From positions 1 through 8,685 of the forward strand of contig JAAHIC010000142.1 in NCBI GenBank assembly GCA_010671965.1: DNA of 8,685 bases. Reading direction: 5' to 3'. This DNA is from Leptolyngbya sp. SIO4C5. GTDB taxonomy: Bacteria > Cyanobacteriota > Cyanobacteriia > Phormidesmidales > Phormidesmidaceae. The notes under the pieces are model-generated. The model was given only the letters and a program-made list of their open reading frames with translations, did not search any database and was not told where the DNA came from. Below, in pieces: positions 1 through 7,957 of the stretch (within the stretch, counting starts at the first letter, position 1; each line of letters begins with the position of its first letter). A program made the translations under genes and the position numbers.

Positions 1-1
1 T

Positions 2-475
2 TCGCACCACCACCACCTCGGCTACACGTCGCCGGAGGACCTCAGGGGTCTGTTGGCGGAGCCGGAGCGGGTGGCGGAGCCGGAGCGGTACTGGACAGGG
101 GTTAAGAACCTCCACGCCATCACGACAGCGTCGCCCGTCAGGCAGCCTTCGGAGCTGCTCGCATCGCGTGAGCTGCGGGAGGTGCTCGCCCACGCCCGCA
201 CCGTCTACGACCTCATCGTTTTCGATGCCCCCCCCGTCCTCCTCGCCGCCGACGCGGCCCTCTTGGCCACCCAGTGCGAGGCGTGTTTCCTCGTGGCCGG
301 CTCCGGCACCACGGACGCCCGCGCCCTGGATCAGACGATCAAGGAGCTTGAGGGGGTCGGGGCGGCCATGGTCGGCGTCGTCCTCAACCGTTTCGACCCC
401 AGCAACATGATCGGTTATAAGGACACCTACCGGTACCGGTATCAAGCGTACGGATACGGGGAGGAGGTCCAGTAG
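2..475 (+). CDS. Bacterial tyrosine autokinase (BY-kinase, CpsD/Wzc C-terminal type), 3' part
   Basis: The reading frame is open from the window edge, so this is the C-terminal part of a longer protein. BY-kinases autophosphorylate on C-terminal tyrosines and control polymerisation and export of capsular or exopolysaccharide at the inner membrane. The Walker-B-like segment VYDLIVFDAPPVLLAADA fits the family's hhhhDxPP signature and is followed by the usual LATQCEACFLVAGSGTT and VGVVLNRFD segments. The protein ends in a tyrosine cluster, YKDTYRYRYQAYGYGEEVQ, with six tyrosines, as expected of the autophosphorylation tail. The Walker A P-loop and the DADLRRP (Walker A') segment would lie just upstream and are outside the window. 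A TTG at 53 could be taken as a start, but homologous-looking sequence (HHHLGYTSPEDLRGLL) precedes it, so it is internal. An 18-bp tandem duplication (55-70 and 73-88) gives AEPERV-AEPERY. The segment is much richer in G+C than the rest of the window. The family call is firm; the exact partner system is unknown. Confidence 0.85.
   Translation, partial: SHHHHLGYTSPEDLRGLLAEPERVAEPERYWTGVKNLHAITTASPVRQPSELLASRELREVLAHARTVYDLIVFDAPPVLLAADAALLATQCEACFLVAGSGTTDARALDQTIKELEGVGAAMVGVVLNRFDPSNMIGYKDTYRYRYQAYGYGEEVQ
461..468 (+). promoter_or_regulatory. Strong Shine-Dalgarno site for the ORF at 476
   Basis: GAGGAGGT lies seven bases before the ATG at 476, inside the last codons of the kinase gene. 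This near-consensus site argues that 476 is a genuine translation start of a coupled downstream gene, even though the ORF that follows is very short. Confidence 0.6.
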
Positions 476-541
476 ATGTTGCACGCCCTGCCCCGCCTCG
501 TCCTCCTGTTTCTCGTCCTCCTAGTCATAGCGAAATCCTAG
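476..541 (+). pseudogene. Truncated start of the gene after the BY-kinase (21 codons)
   Basis: The ATG directly follows the kinase stop codon (TAG 473-475) and has a near-consensus ribosome binding site. The 21 residues begin MLHALPRLVLLFLVLLV and would form a single hydrophobic segment, as at the N-terminus of a membrane protein. The frame then stops at 539-541. Composition changes from G+C-rich to ordinary at about 520-540, so the last few codons may not belong to the original gene. I infer that this is the beginning of the next gene of a polysaccharide cluster, cut by a recombination or assembly junction. A genuine 21-residue membrane peptide is the alternative. Its function cannot be told. 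Confidence 0.4.
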
Positions 542-637
542 TGTGCCGCCCTAGCCACCGTAGGATGGGCAAAGCAAAGCGTGCCCATCTCTGGCTCTGG
601 CATATCTAAATGCTGGTAGCGGCAGCGGCGGCATAAA

Positions 638-723
638 GGCAAAGCAAAGCGTGCCCATCCCTGGCATATCTAAATGTTGGTAGCGGCAATGGCGGCGTAA
701 AGGCAAAGCAAAGCGTGCCCATC
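638..723. repeat. Second and third tandem units of the hairpin repeat
   Basis: Unit two (638-701) and the start of unit three (702-723) share GGCAAAGCAAAGCGTGCCCA exactly with unit one (568-587). In both, the left stem has decayed from GATGGGCA to TAAAGGCA, so only the first and the inverted fourth copy can form the full hairpin. The pattern suggests local tandem duplication inside the element rather than separate insertions. Confidence 0.65.
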
Positions 724-742
724 ATGCGCGCAATTTGGCGGA

Positions 743-772
743 GATGGGCACGGATTTCATCCTTTGCCCATC
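743..772 (-). terminator. Possible hairpin in the 3' untranslated region of acs
   Basis: Read in the direction of acs transcription, the inverted repeat copy folds as GATGGGCA, then GGAT-GAA-ATCC, then TGCCCATC, starting about 25 bases after the acs stop codon. It has no following T-run, so it is not a standard intrinsic terminator. It could protect the 3' end of the mRNA or slow transcription. This is inference from structure only. Confidence 0.25.
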
Positions 773-796
773 CTACGACTACCTAAATTTTAGAAG

Positions 797-2767
<1,971 letters not shown>

Positions 2768-2797
2768 AGGGTTCGTTTAAAGGGTTTGGCTAATGTC

Positions 2798-2803
2798 GTT
2801 ATA
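2798..2803 (-). promoter_or_regulatory. Candidate -10 box for acs
   Basis: On the minus strand this reads TATAAC, five of six matches to the sigma70-type -10 consensus, about 30 bases upstream of the acs start codon. No recognisable -35 hexamer lies 16-18 bases upstream, where an imperfect palindrome sits instead. This would suit an activator- or repressor-controlled promoter, but the site is a motif match only. Confidence 0.3.
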
Positions 2804-2813
2804 GTCTGCTTTC

Positions 2814-2829
2814 AAAACCATACGGTTTT
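2814..2829. promoter_or_regulatory. Imperfect palindrome, possible operator between acs and padR
   Basis: AAAACCATACGGTTTT is a 16-bp palindrome with one mismatched symmetrical pair (14 of 16 positions; six-base arms AAAACC/GGTTTT). It lies where a -35 element of acs would be, given the candidate -10 at 2798-2803, and 94 bases before the padR start. PadR-family dimers bind palindromes in their own and neighbouring promoters, which makes this a plausible operator, but the sequence does not match the classical ATGT-N8-ACAT PadR site. Confidence 0.3.
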
Positions 2830-2922
2830 TAGCCGTTGCTACAGCAGAGACTTTGGTTTCTTTAATGTTCGACGGGAACAACAGTACCTTATGCTAAAAA
2901 AGGCATATTCAGCATTTACAAA

Positions 2923-3477
2923 ATGGCTCTGGCCCACGCAATTCTAGTAGCTCTACTCGACCATTCCTGTAGCGGTTACGATTTAGCCAAGCGCTTTGGC
3001 AGTTCGGTGGGCTTTTTTTGGGACGCCGGCCATCAGCAGATTTACCGGGAGTTGTCTAGGCTAGAGGGGCAGAATTACGTCACTAGCGAAAAGATTCTGC
3101 AAGAGACGCGCCCTAACAAAAAGATTTATGCTGTCACCGAAGCTGGCAAAGCTTTTCTCAAAGACTGGATGGCAGAACCCTCAGCCGTGAGTCCGGTCAA
3201 AGATGATTTGCTGGTGAAGATCTTTGGCGGCTACCTAGTGCCTGTAGAAGTGATTGTGACGGATCTGCTGCATCACCGCCAGCAGCATCAGACCCGCTTA
3301 GACGAATATCGGGCGATTGAAAAAGAGTTTTTCCCAGAGCGAGAGCGGCTGTCTCCGGTCGCCCGGTTTCAGTACCTGACCCTGCGCAACGGCATTCGCT
3401 ACGAGCAGAGCTGGCTGGCCTGGTGCGAAGAGGCGATCGCCTACCTGCAGCCCGCCAAGTTACAGAACTCAAAATAG
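2923..3477 (+). CDS. PadR-family transcriptional regulator
   Basis: A 184-residue DNA-binding protein. Residues 1-82 form a PadR winged helix: an N-terminal ALAHAILVALLDHSCSGYDL helix pair, the recognition region QQIYRELSRLEGQNYV at 38-53, and the wing and following helix KKIYAVTEAGKAFLKDW at 66-82. Residues about 92-175 match the helical C-terminal domain of the AphA/virulence-activator type (Vir_act_alpha_C), used for dimerisation. PadR proteins usually act as repressors and often respond to small ligands. The ATG at 2923 is the only start codon available before an upstream in-frame stop at 2863-2865; no clear Shine-Dalgarno is present, which is common in cyanobacteria. It is divergent from acs, so it may control acs or itself; this is inferred from position only. 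A TATGCT at 2890-2895 is a weak -10 candidate. Confidence 0.9.
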   Translation: MALAHAILVALLDHSCSGYDLAKRFGSSVGFFWDAGHQQIYRELSRLEGQNYVTSEKILQETRPNKKIYAVTEAGKAFLKDWMAEPSAVSPVKDDLLVKIFGGYLVPVEVIVTDLLHHRQQHQTRLDEYRAIEKEFFPERERLSPVARFQYLTLRNGIRYEQSWLAWCEEAIAYLQPAKLQNSK

Positions 3478-3537
3478 CAGCCTAGGGCGTAATGCCAGCG
3501 GTTAATCTGGTAGCAGCAATGAACGAGGCGAGGCTCT

Positions 3538-4332
3538 ATGAGCGTTTGGACAGTGATTGGGATCATTTTGCTGATTGTCGGCATTGTTCTTTTCTTTGTG
3601 CAGCGTCAGCAAAAATCACGGGCTTTTAGCCTCAAGTCGGCCCGGCGGGTGACAGTGGCGGAACTGGGTAAAACGGCTGAAGCGATCGCGGCTGAAATTG
3701 GCGGTGGTGACTGGCGTGACTATGTGAAACTCTGGGGCCAAATTGAGGCACCGCAGCCGCTTGTTTCTGAGCTGAAGCAGACGCCCTGTGTTTACTACAG
3801 TTTCAAAGTGCAGCGCGAGTACGAAGAAACCGTGACCACTAAAGACGCTGAGGGCAATACTCAGCGCAAAACCGAGCGGCGATCGGAAACAGTAGCCAGT
3901 AACCAGCAGTCAGTCCCTTTCTACCTGCAAGACGACACGGGCAAAATCTGGGTAGATCCCGACCAAGCTGAGATTGAAACGGTGTCGGGACTCAACGAAT
4001 TCCGCCCCGGCGATCCGTCAGCTGGAATGCTGCAGATGGGCAAATTTTCTCTGACGCTGGGACAAAGCGATCGGCGGACACTGGGCTATCGCTACACGGA
4101 AGCCGTCCTGCCGGCAGAGCGCAAAATTTTAGTTGTGGGAGAAGTGAGCGACCACACTGGCACTCTGACCTTAGGCAAACCCACCCAGACGGACAAGAAA
4201 TACATCATCTCCCTCAAAACAGATGACGTGCTCACCGCAAATGCCGATCGCGGCGCTCACAATGCCTCAGTGGCGATGATGATTTGCCTGATTATGGGCG
4301 CAGTGCTGAGCCTAATTGGTATTCTGCTTTAG
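3538..4332 (+). CDS. GIDE-domain (MULAN-like) membrane protein, no RING finger
   Basis: A 264-residue protein with a hydrophobic helix at each end (about 4-22, TVIGIILLIVGIVLFFVQ, and 243-264, ASVAMMICLIMGAVLSLIG) and a soluble middle. The middle fits the GIDE domain that lies between the two membrane helices of the mitochondrial E3 ubiquitin ligase MUL1/MULAN: TPCVYYSFKVQREYEETV at 82-99, VPFYLQDDTGKIWVDPDQAE at 126-145, and GYRYTEAVLPAERKILVVGE at 183-202. In databases such bacterial proteins are often called 'E3 ubiquitin ligase', but this one ends at the second helix and has no RING finger, so ligase activity is not supported. Its real role is unknown; a membrane-bound scaffold or sensor is possible. 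The start has CGAGG nine bases upstream (3524-3528). It follows the PadR gene on the same strand after 60 bp and converges with purB with only 7 bases between the stops. Confidence 0.8.
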   Translation: MSVWTVIGIILLIVGIVLFFVQRQQKSRAFSLKSARRVTVAELGKTAEAIAAEIGGGDWRDYVKLWGQIEAPQPLVSELKQTPCVYYSFKVQREYEETVTTKDAEGNTQRKTERRSETVASNQQSVPFYLQDDTGKIWVDPDQAEIETVSGLNEFRPGDPSAGMLQMGKFSLTLGQSDRRTLGYRYTEAVLPAERKILVVGEVSDHTGTLTLGKPTQTDKKYIISLKTDDVLTANADRGAHNASVAMMICLIMGAVLSLIGILL

Positions 4333-4339
4333 TCATCGG

Positions 4340-5635
4340 TTAAATGCACAGCCGCTGATACACTTCATCCAGGTGACGCAGGTGATACTGCGGATCGAAG
4401 CAGGCTTCAACTTCTGCCGCAGTGAGCTGCTCTTTGACCTCTGGATGTTGAACAATGAGCTGGCGGAAGTCGCCGCCGGGTTTATTCCAGGCTTCGTGAG
4501 CACAGGTTTGCACAATCTTGTAAGCAGCCTCACGGGACATGCCTTTTTCCACCAGCGCCAGCAAGACCCGCTGACTGAAAACAACGCCGCCATACAGGTT
4601 CATGTTGCGCTGCATGTTTTCCGGGTAGACCAGCAGATGCTTCACCAAGTCTGTGGTTTCCACCAGCATGAAGTGAACCAAAATGCAGCTATCGGGGAAA
4701 ATTACCCGCTCCACTGAGCTGTGAGAAATATCGCGCTCATGCCAGAGGGCCACGTTTTCTAAAGCAGCGATCGCGTTGCCGCGAATAATCCGGGCCAGCC
4801 CTGTCAGCCGCTCCGAGCGGATGGGGTTGCGCTTGTGGGGCATGGCGGAGGAGCCTTTCTGCCCCTTAGAAAAATATTCCTCAACCTCTAAAACATCGGT
4901 GCGCTGCAGGTTGCGAATTTCCACCGCAAAGCGCTCGATGGAGGCGGCCAGCAGCGCCAGCGCCTGCATGAACTCGGCGTGAATATCGCGGGCAATCACC
5001 TGGGTCGAAGCGGTATCGGGGCGGAGGCCCAGCTTTTGACAGGCGATCGCCTCAATTTTGGGGTCAATATTGGCATAGGTGCCTACGGCGCCCGAAATTT
5101 GGCCCACCGCAATTTGATCCTGCACCCGGTTGAGGCGATCGCGGTGACGCATCATTTCCGCTAGCCAGCCCGCCAGCTTGAAGCCAAAAGTCATTGGCTC
5201 GGCGTGGATGCCGTGGGAGCGACCAATCATCACCGTGTCGCGGTGCTGCTGGGCCTGATAGCGAATAGCCTGAATTAGGCTTTCTACATGGTTGAGAATA
5301 ATGTGCAGGCTGTCGCGGAGCTGCAGCGACAGGGCCGTATCGATCATGTCTGAGCTGGTCATGCCCAGGTGGATATAGCGCCCGGCTTCACCGACGTACT
5401 CATTGACGTTGGTTAAAAAGGCAATAACGTCGTGGCGTACTTCAGCTTCAATCTCTAAAACCCGTTCGGGGTTAAAGTCCGCTTTTGCCTTGATTTCCTC
5501 AACCGCGTCTGGAGGAATATAGCCTAACTCTGCCTGAGCTTCGCAAACGGCAATCTCGACCTGAAGCCAGGTCTTCATTTTGTACGTATCGGTCCAAAGA
5601 TCGCCCATCTCGGGCAGGGTGTAGCGTTCAATCAA
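4340..5635 (-). CDS. purB: Adenylosuccinate lyase
   Basis: Catalyses two fumarate-releasing steps of purine synthesis: SAICAR to AICAR, and adenylosuccinate to AMP; a cytosolic homotetramer of the fumarase/aspartase superfamily. The superfamily signature [10 protein letters not shown] is at 262-271, and the mobile-loop serine is in this motif. With the TTG at 5635 as start the protein is 431 residues, begins [10 protein letters not shown] as usual for this family, and places histidines at 68 (VRHD), 89 ([10 protein letters not shown]) and 141 ([10 protein letters not shown]), Lys268 and Glu275 at the positions known from the 431-residue Bacillus subtilis enzyme. A second TTG at 5656 would add seven residues (first residues MYSATLA) with no family support and would sit at or near the likely transcription start. 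The gene is complete and looks functional. It converges with the GIDE gene and is divergent from trmB. Confidence 0.95.
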   Translation of the reverse strand: MIERYTLPEMGDLWTDTYKMKTWLQVEIAVCEAQAELGYIPPDAVEEIKAKADFNPERVLEIEAEVRHDVIAFLTNVNEYVGEAGRYIHLGMTSSDMIDTALSLQLRDSLHIILNHVESLIQAIRYQAQQHRDTVMIGRSHGIHAEPMTFGFKLAGWLAEMMRHRDRLNRVQDQIAVGQISGAVGTYANIDPKIEAIACQKLGLRPDTASTQVIARDIHAEFMQALALLAASIERFAVEIRNLQRTDVLEVEEYFSKGQKGSSAMPHKRNPIRSERLTGLARIIRGNAIAALENVALWHERDISHSSVERVIFPDSCILVHFMLVETTDLVKHLLVYPENMQRNMNLYGGVVFSQRVLLALVEKGMSREAAYKIVQTCAHEAWNKPGGDFRQLIVQHPEVKEQLTAAEVEACFDPQYHLRHLDEVYQRLCI

Positions 5636-5663
5636 GGCTAGTGTCGCAGAATACAACCGCTCT

Positions 5664-5669
5664 ATTTTA
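5664..5669 (-). promoter_or_regulatory. Candidate -10 box for purB
   Basis: The minus strand reads TAAAAT, five of six matches to the -10 consensus. Transcription would begin around 5656-5658, giving a leader of roughly 20 bases before the TTG at 5635 and almost none before the TTG at 5656, which supports the shorter protein. No good -35 hexamer is seen at the right distance. Confidence 0.3.
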
Positions 5670-5772
5670 CCTGCCTAGCTCCCGATTGGCCGCAGAATTT
5701 CTGACACTATACCCGCCGCGATCGCCGACAAAAGCGACCTCAGCCGCTACGCTAGAGTATTAAAACGAACGC

Positions 5773-5779
5773 GAGGAGA
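5773..5779 (+). promoter_or_regulatory. Shine-Dalgarno site for trmB
   Basis: GAGGAGA contains AGGAG nine bases before the GTG at 5788. It decides in favour of this non-ATG start for trmB. Confidence 0.6.
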
Positions 5780-5787
5780 CAGTATTT

Positions 5788-6492
5788 GTGGCTGTGGTTC
5801 GCCGGGTGCGGCAGCACGTTAATCCCCTAAGTGATAAATATCAGACCCCAACGACCATATCGGATTGGTCAGCAAAATTTGCCTGTTTAGATCAGCCGCT
5901 ACACCTTGATGTCGGCTGCGGACGGGGCTATTTCATTCGAGAAATGGCCCAGCTACAGCCGGACTGGAATTTTTTGGGACTGGAAATTCGTCAGCCCTTG
6001 GTGGAGCAGTCTCTCCGCTGGCGCGATGAACAGCAGCTCAGCAACTTGCACTTTGTCTTTTGTAATGCCAACCGCTCCCTGCGATCGCTTTTTGCTAGCT
6101 GGCCGGGGGTGCCTCTGCAGCGGGTGACGATTCAGTTTCCCGATCCCTGGTTTAAAAAGCGCCACCAGAAGCGACGGGTGGTGCAGCCTGAGCTAATTAC
6201 GGCTCTAGCGGAATTGCTGCCGGTGGGAGGAGAAGTTGTCCTCCAGTCGGACGTAGAAGCTGTCGCCACCGAGATGACCGCTCGCTTTGCTGAGCAGCCC
6301 AGCTTTGGGCAGCAGCCTCCAGGCTGGCTGAGCGACAGTCCCTTCCCCGCCCAGACCGAGCGCGAACAGATGACGCTAGAAAAAGGCCAGCCTGTTTTTC
6401 GCAGCCTGTTTGTTCGCCAGTCTACAGACAGCGCACTAGCTGAGGCTGAGAACGAACAACCCGGCCACGCTCAACGGTTTCAAACTGCCTAA
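5788..6492 (+). CDS. trmB: tRNA (guanine-N7-)-methyltransferase
   Basis: Methylates N7 of guanine 46 in the tRNA variable loop using S-adenosylmethionine. The 234-residue protein is a class I methyltransferase: motif I LDVGCGRGYFI at 40-50, the acidic motif II LGLEIRQPLVEQ at 63-74, FCNANRSL at 91-98, the TrmB signature FPDPWFKKRHQKRRVVQP at 117-134, and the C-terminal TEREQ at 190-194, corresponding to the TKFE-type tRNA-contact motif. The GTG start has a good Shine-Dalgarno (GAGGAGA). Residues after about 211 (RQSTDSALAEAENEQ...) form a low-conservation tail beyond the usual enzyme core, and this tail is antisense to the 3' end of the small secreted-protein gene. Divergent from purB across 152 bp that include one HIP1 octamer (5718-5725). 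Confidence 0.95.
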   Translation: MAVVRRVRQHVNPLSDKYQTPTTISDWSAKFACLDQPLHLDVGCGRGYFIREMAQLQPDWNFLGLEIRQPLVEQSLRWRDEQQLSNLHFVFCNANRSLRSLFASWPGVPLQRVTIQFPDPWFKKRHQKRRVVQPELITALAELLPVGGEVVLQSDVEAVATEMTARFAEQPSFGQQPPGWLSDSPFPAQTEREQMTLEKGQPVFRSLFVRQSTDSALAEAENEQPGHAQRFQTA

Positions 6493-6763
6493 ACTCACCC
6501 AGTTGGGGATTGCCAAATTCGGTCAATCCGCATAGGGCTGTTCCTGTCCGAAAGCGGCGAATATTAGTAAAGCAGTTGCGCTGAATGATGCGCTGCGCAT
6601 TAGATGGGGTCTCTTCGCTAGCGGGATCGGCGGAGCTAGGCTGAATGAAGGTCGTGCGGCAGGTTTGGAACCGCCTGGGCACGTCTCCAGCAGCGGCGGG
6701 CAGCGACCAGCCAACTGCAACGAGCAAGGCGACGCACTGACCCATCAGTAGAAGCTTTTTCAT
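6422..6763 (-). CDS. Small secreted four-cysteine protein, unknown function
   Basis: A 113-residue protein that I do not recognise. It starts with a clear signal peptide: MKKLLLM, a hydrophobic core to about residue 20, and an AAA-G cleavage site near residue 25. The predicted mature part of about 88 residues is basic and has four cysteines (35, 64, 78, 112), compatible with two disulfides in the periplasm or outside the cell. The middle has a proline/serine-rich stretch (QPSSADPASEETPS) followed by AQRIIQRNCFTNIRRF. The start ATG at 6763 has only a weak GGGAAA upstream. The last 71 bases overlap the trmB tail on the other strand, so the C-terminus, including the last cysteine, is less certain than the N-terminus. 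The signal peptide makes a real gene likely. Confidence 0.6.
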   Translation of the reverse strand: MKKLLLMGQCVALLVAVGWSLPAAAGDVPRRFQTCRTTFIQPSSADPASEETPSNAQRIIQRNCFTNIRRFRTGTALCGLTEFGNPQLGEFRQFETVERGRVVRSQPQLVRCL

Positions 6764-6922
6764 GGGCTAAATTTCCCAATCGTCTATTTTTACTGTAGCG
6801 CTGATACATTGGGCGCGATCGCCCTCTACGGCCTGATCTCACCCTTTATCTATCCCCTACCTGCTGGCAACTCTTGACCCTTCTTCCTGACGGGCCGCAG
6901 CCGCTTTATTCTGAGGCAAGGC
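6764..6922. other. Intergenic region between secreted-protein and antiporter genes
   Basis: This 159-bp stretch holds one HIP1 octamer (6815-6822) and presumably the promoter of the secreted-protein gene (TACAGT on the minus strand near 6793-6798 is a weak -10 candidate) plus the 3' end of the antiporter transcript. I see no strong terminator hairpin with a T-run and no ORF worth reporting. Confidence 0.4.
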
Positions 6923-7957
6923 TCACAGCACCACGCTGGTCACGCCAAAGGTTTCCAAAAACATCCAGATAATAAATCCGGCATACAGCCCTAGCAGCAC
7001 GACGCTTTCCCGCTTTTGCAGCGTTAGGCCAGTGCGCATGAAAGCGAAGAGAACAATGGTGGCAAAGGTCAAAATTGCCATCATCGGCGCGGCTACGGCA
7101 AAGTTAATCGGGGAAGCCCCCGCAATCAGCACTCCCACCGGAATTGCCACCAGCAGGTCAAAGATGTTACTGCCCAGCACGTTAGCCAGGCTAATCGTGC
7201 CTTGGCCCTTCTTGGCGGCGCGAATACTCACCAGCATATCTGGCAGACTAGTGCCAGCGGCAATCACCGTCAGTCCCCACAAAAATGTGGGCGTATTAAA
7301 CAGATCGCCAAAGCCAATGGCCGATCGCACCAAGCCCTCAACGCTAACCACAATCAGCACCAAACTCAGCAGCAGCCGGAGCCATTGCCTGCCTACGTTA
7401 ATTTCTCGCCGCGACAGGTTTGCGCCGCTGTTGCCAAGTTCTGCCTGATATTCTGCCGTATCTTGCTGCTGCAAAAAGATGTATAGACCGTACATGGCTA
7501 GCGGCATCAGGGCGATCGCCCGCGTCATTAAGCCCTCCCATTCCGTGCCGGGTACCGGATTGTAAATCAGCGAAAAGGTAAAGGCCAGCAGCAGCACCGT
7601 CACGCTGGTGATGTAAAACTGGGCGTCTTTGTAAACCAAAATGCGATCGGCGGCGAGGCGTCCGCCTAGCAGCCCGGAGATCCCTGGAATCACCAAAATG
7701 TTGAAAATTGCCGAACCTACAATTCCGGCAATACCCAGCTCAAACTCGCCGTGAATCAGCGTCGCCAGCACCGTACTCGACAGCTCTGGAAAGCTAGACC
7801 CCACAGCGGCAATTACTGCGCCCTGCACCACTTCCGGTAGCTGATAATAGAGCGCCAGTTTCTCAGAAGCCTCTTCCAGCAGAGAACTTGATTTCCAAAC
7901 CACTGTCGTTGAGACAACAGCCAGGACGATGTAAAACACCAATAGGGAAAAGTTCAT
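6923..7957 (-). CDS. Ca2+/cation antiporter, CaCA (Na+/Ca2+ exchanger) superfamily
   Basis: A polytopic inner-membrane exchanger, probably expelling Ca2+ (or another cation) in exchange for Na+ or H+. It has the two inverted alpha repeats of the superfamily. In 344-residue numbering, alpha-1 has GSSFPE at 53-58 and GSAIFN at 81-86; alpha-2 has GTSLPD at 235-240 and GSNIFD at 262-267. Glu58, Asn86 and Asp267 correspond to ion-site residues known from the archaeal exchanger NCX_Mj; the second key glutamate is replaced by Asp240, a conservative change. A hydrophilic loop (about 163-191) separates two clusters of about five helices. The ATG at 7957 starts MNFSLLVFYIVL, straight into the first helix. 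A GTG at 8011 would add 18 polar residues and lie only 7 bases from the permease stop; neither start has a good ribosome binding site. The same strand and short distance suggest co-transcription with the permease gene. Confidence 0.88.
   Translation of the reverse strand: MNFSLLVFYIVLAVVSTTVVWKSSSLLEEASEKLALYYQLPEVVQGAVIAAVGSSFPELSSTVLATLIHGEFELGIAGIVGSAIFNILVIPGISGLLGGRLAADRILVYKDAQFYITSVTVLLLAFTFSLIYNPVPGTEWEGLMTRAIALMPLAMYGLYIFLQQQDTAEYQAELGNSGANLSRREINVGRQWLRLLLSLVLIVVSVEGLVRSAIGFGDLFNTPTFLWGLTVIAAGTSLPDMLVSIRAAKKGQGTISLANVLGSNIFDLLVAIPVGVLIAGASPINFAVAAPMMAILTFATIVLFAFMRTGLTLQKRESVVLLGLYAGFIIWMFLETFGVTSVVL

Larger units (their letters stand above)
559..777. repeat. Hairpin-rich repeat element with 16-bp terminal inverted repeats
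   Basis: The outer ends are a perfect 16-bp inverted repeat: CGTAGGATGGGCAAAG at 559-574 and its reverse complement at 762-777. Inside, units starting with GGCAAAGCAAAGCGTGCCCA occur at 568, 638 and 702, separated by similar spacers (CTGGCATATCTAAATG...TGGTAGCGGCA...GGCGGC.TAAA). The periods are 70 and 64 bp; the difference is an extra TCTGGC in the first spacer. The first unit carries a full 8-bp stem, GATGGGCA (564-571) and TGCCCATC (582-589). A fourth, inverted copy at 743-772 adds an inner GGAT/ATCC stem. No ORF in the element looks coding. From general knowledge, similar GTAGGRTGGGCA/TGCCCAYCCTAC palindromes are dispersed in many bacterial genomes, so a REP- or MITE-like non-autonomous element is likely. 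I see no convincing target duplication beyond AC. Confidence 0.75.

Noticed and set aside
559..777. CRISPR array
   Set aside because: There are only three direct copies, the spacers are similar to each other rather than unique, there is an inverted copy, and no cas gene is present.
2891..2947. Short ORF with ATG at 2891 overlapping the padR start
   Set aside because: It has 18 codons in another frame, no ribosome binding site and no family features; a TATGCT there is better read as a possible -10 box.
3519..3629. Short ORF with ATG at 3519 overlapping the start of the GIDE gene
   Set aside because: It lies out of frame over the conserved N-terminal membrane helix of the longer gene and shows no coding signs of its own.
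4316..4717. Open frame on the plus strand running from the end of the GIDE gene into purB
   Set aside because: It is antisense to conserved purB sequence and has no recognisable family features; the purB frame explains the region.
5657..5787. tRNA or small RNA between purB and trmB
   Set aside because: No cloverleaf, T-loop GTTCRA pattern or strong hairpin is visible; the stretch is explained by two divergent promoters and one HIP1 octamer.
6636..6842. 68-codon minus-strand frame overlapping the secreted-protein gene
   Set aside because: It is an alternate frame rich in Arg and Ser without features; the frame with the signal peptide is the better reading.
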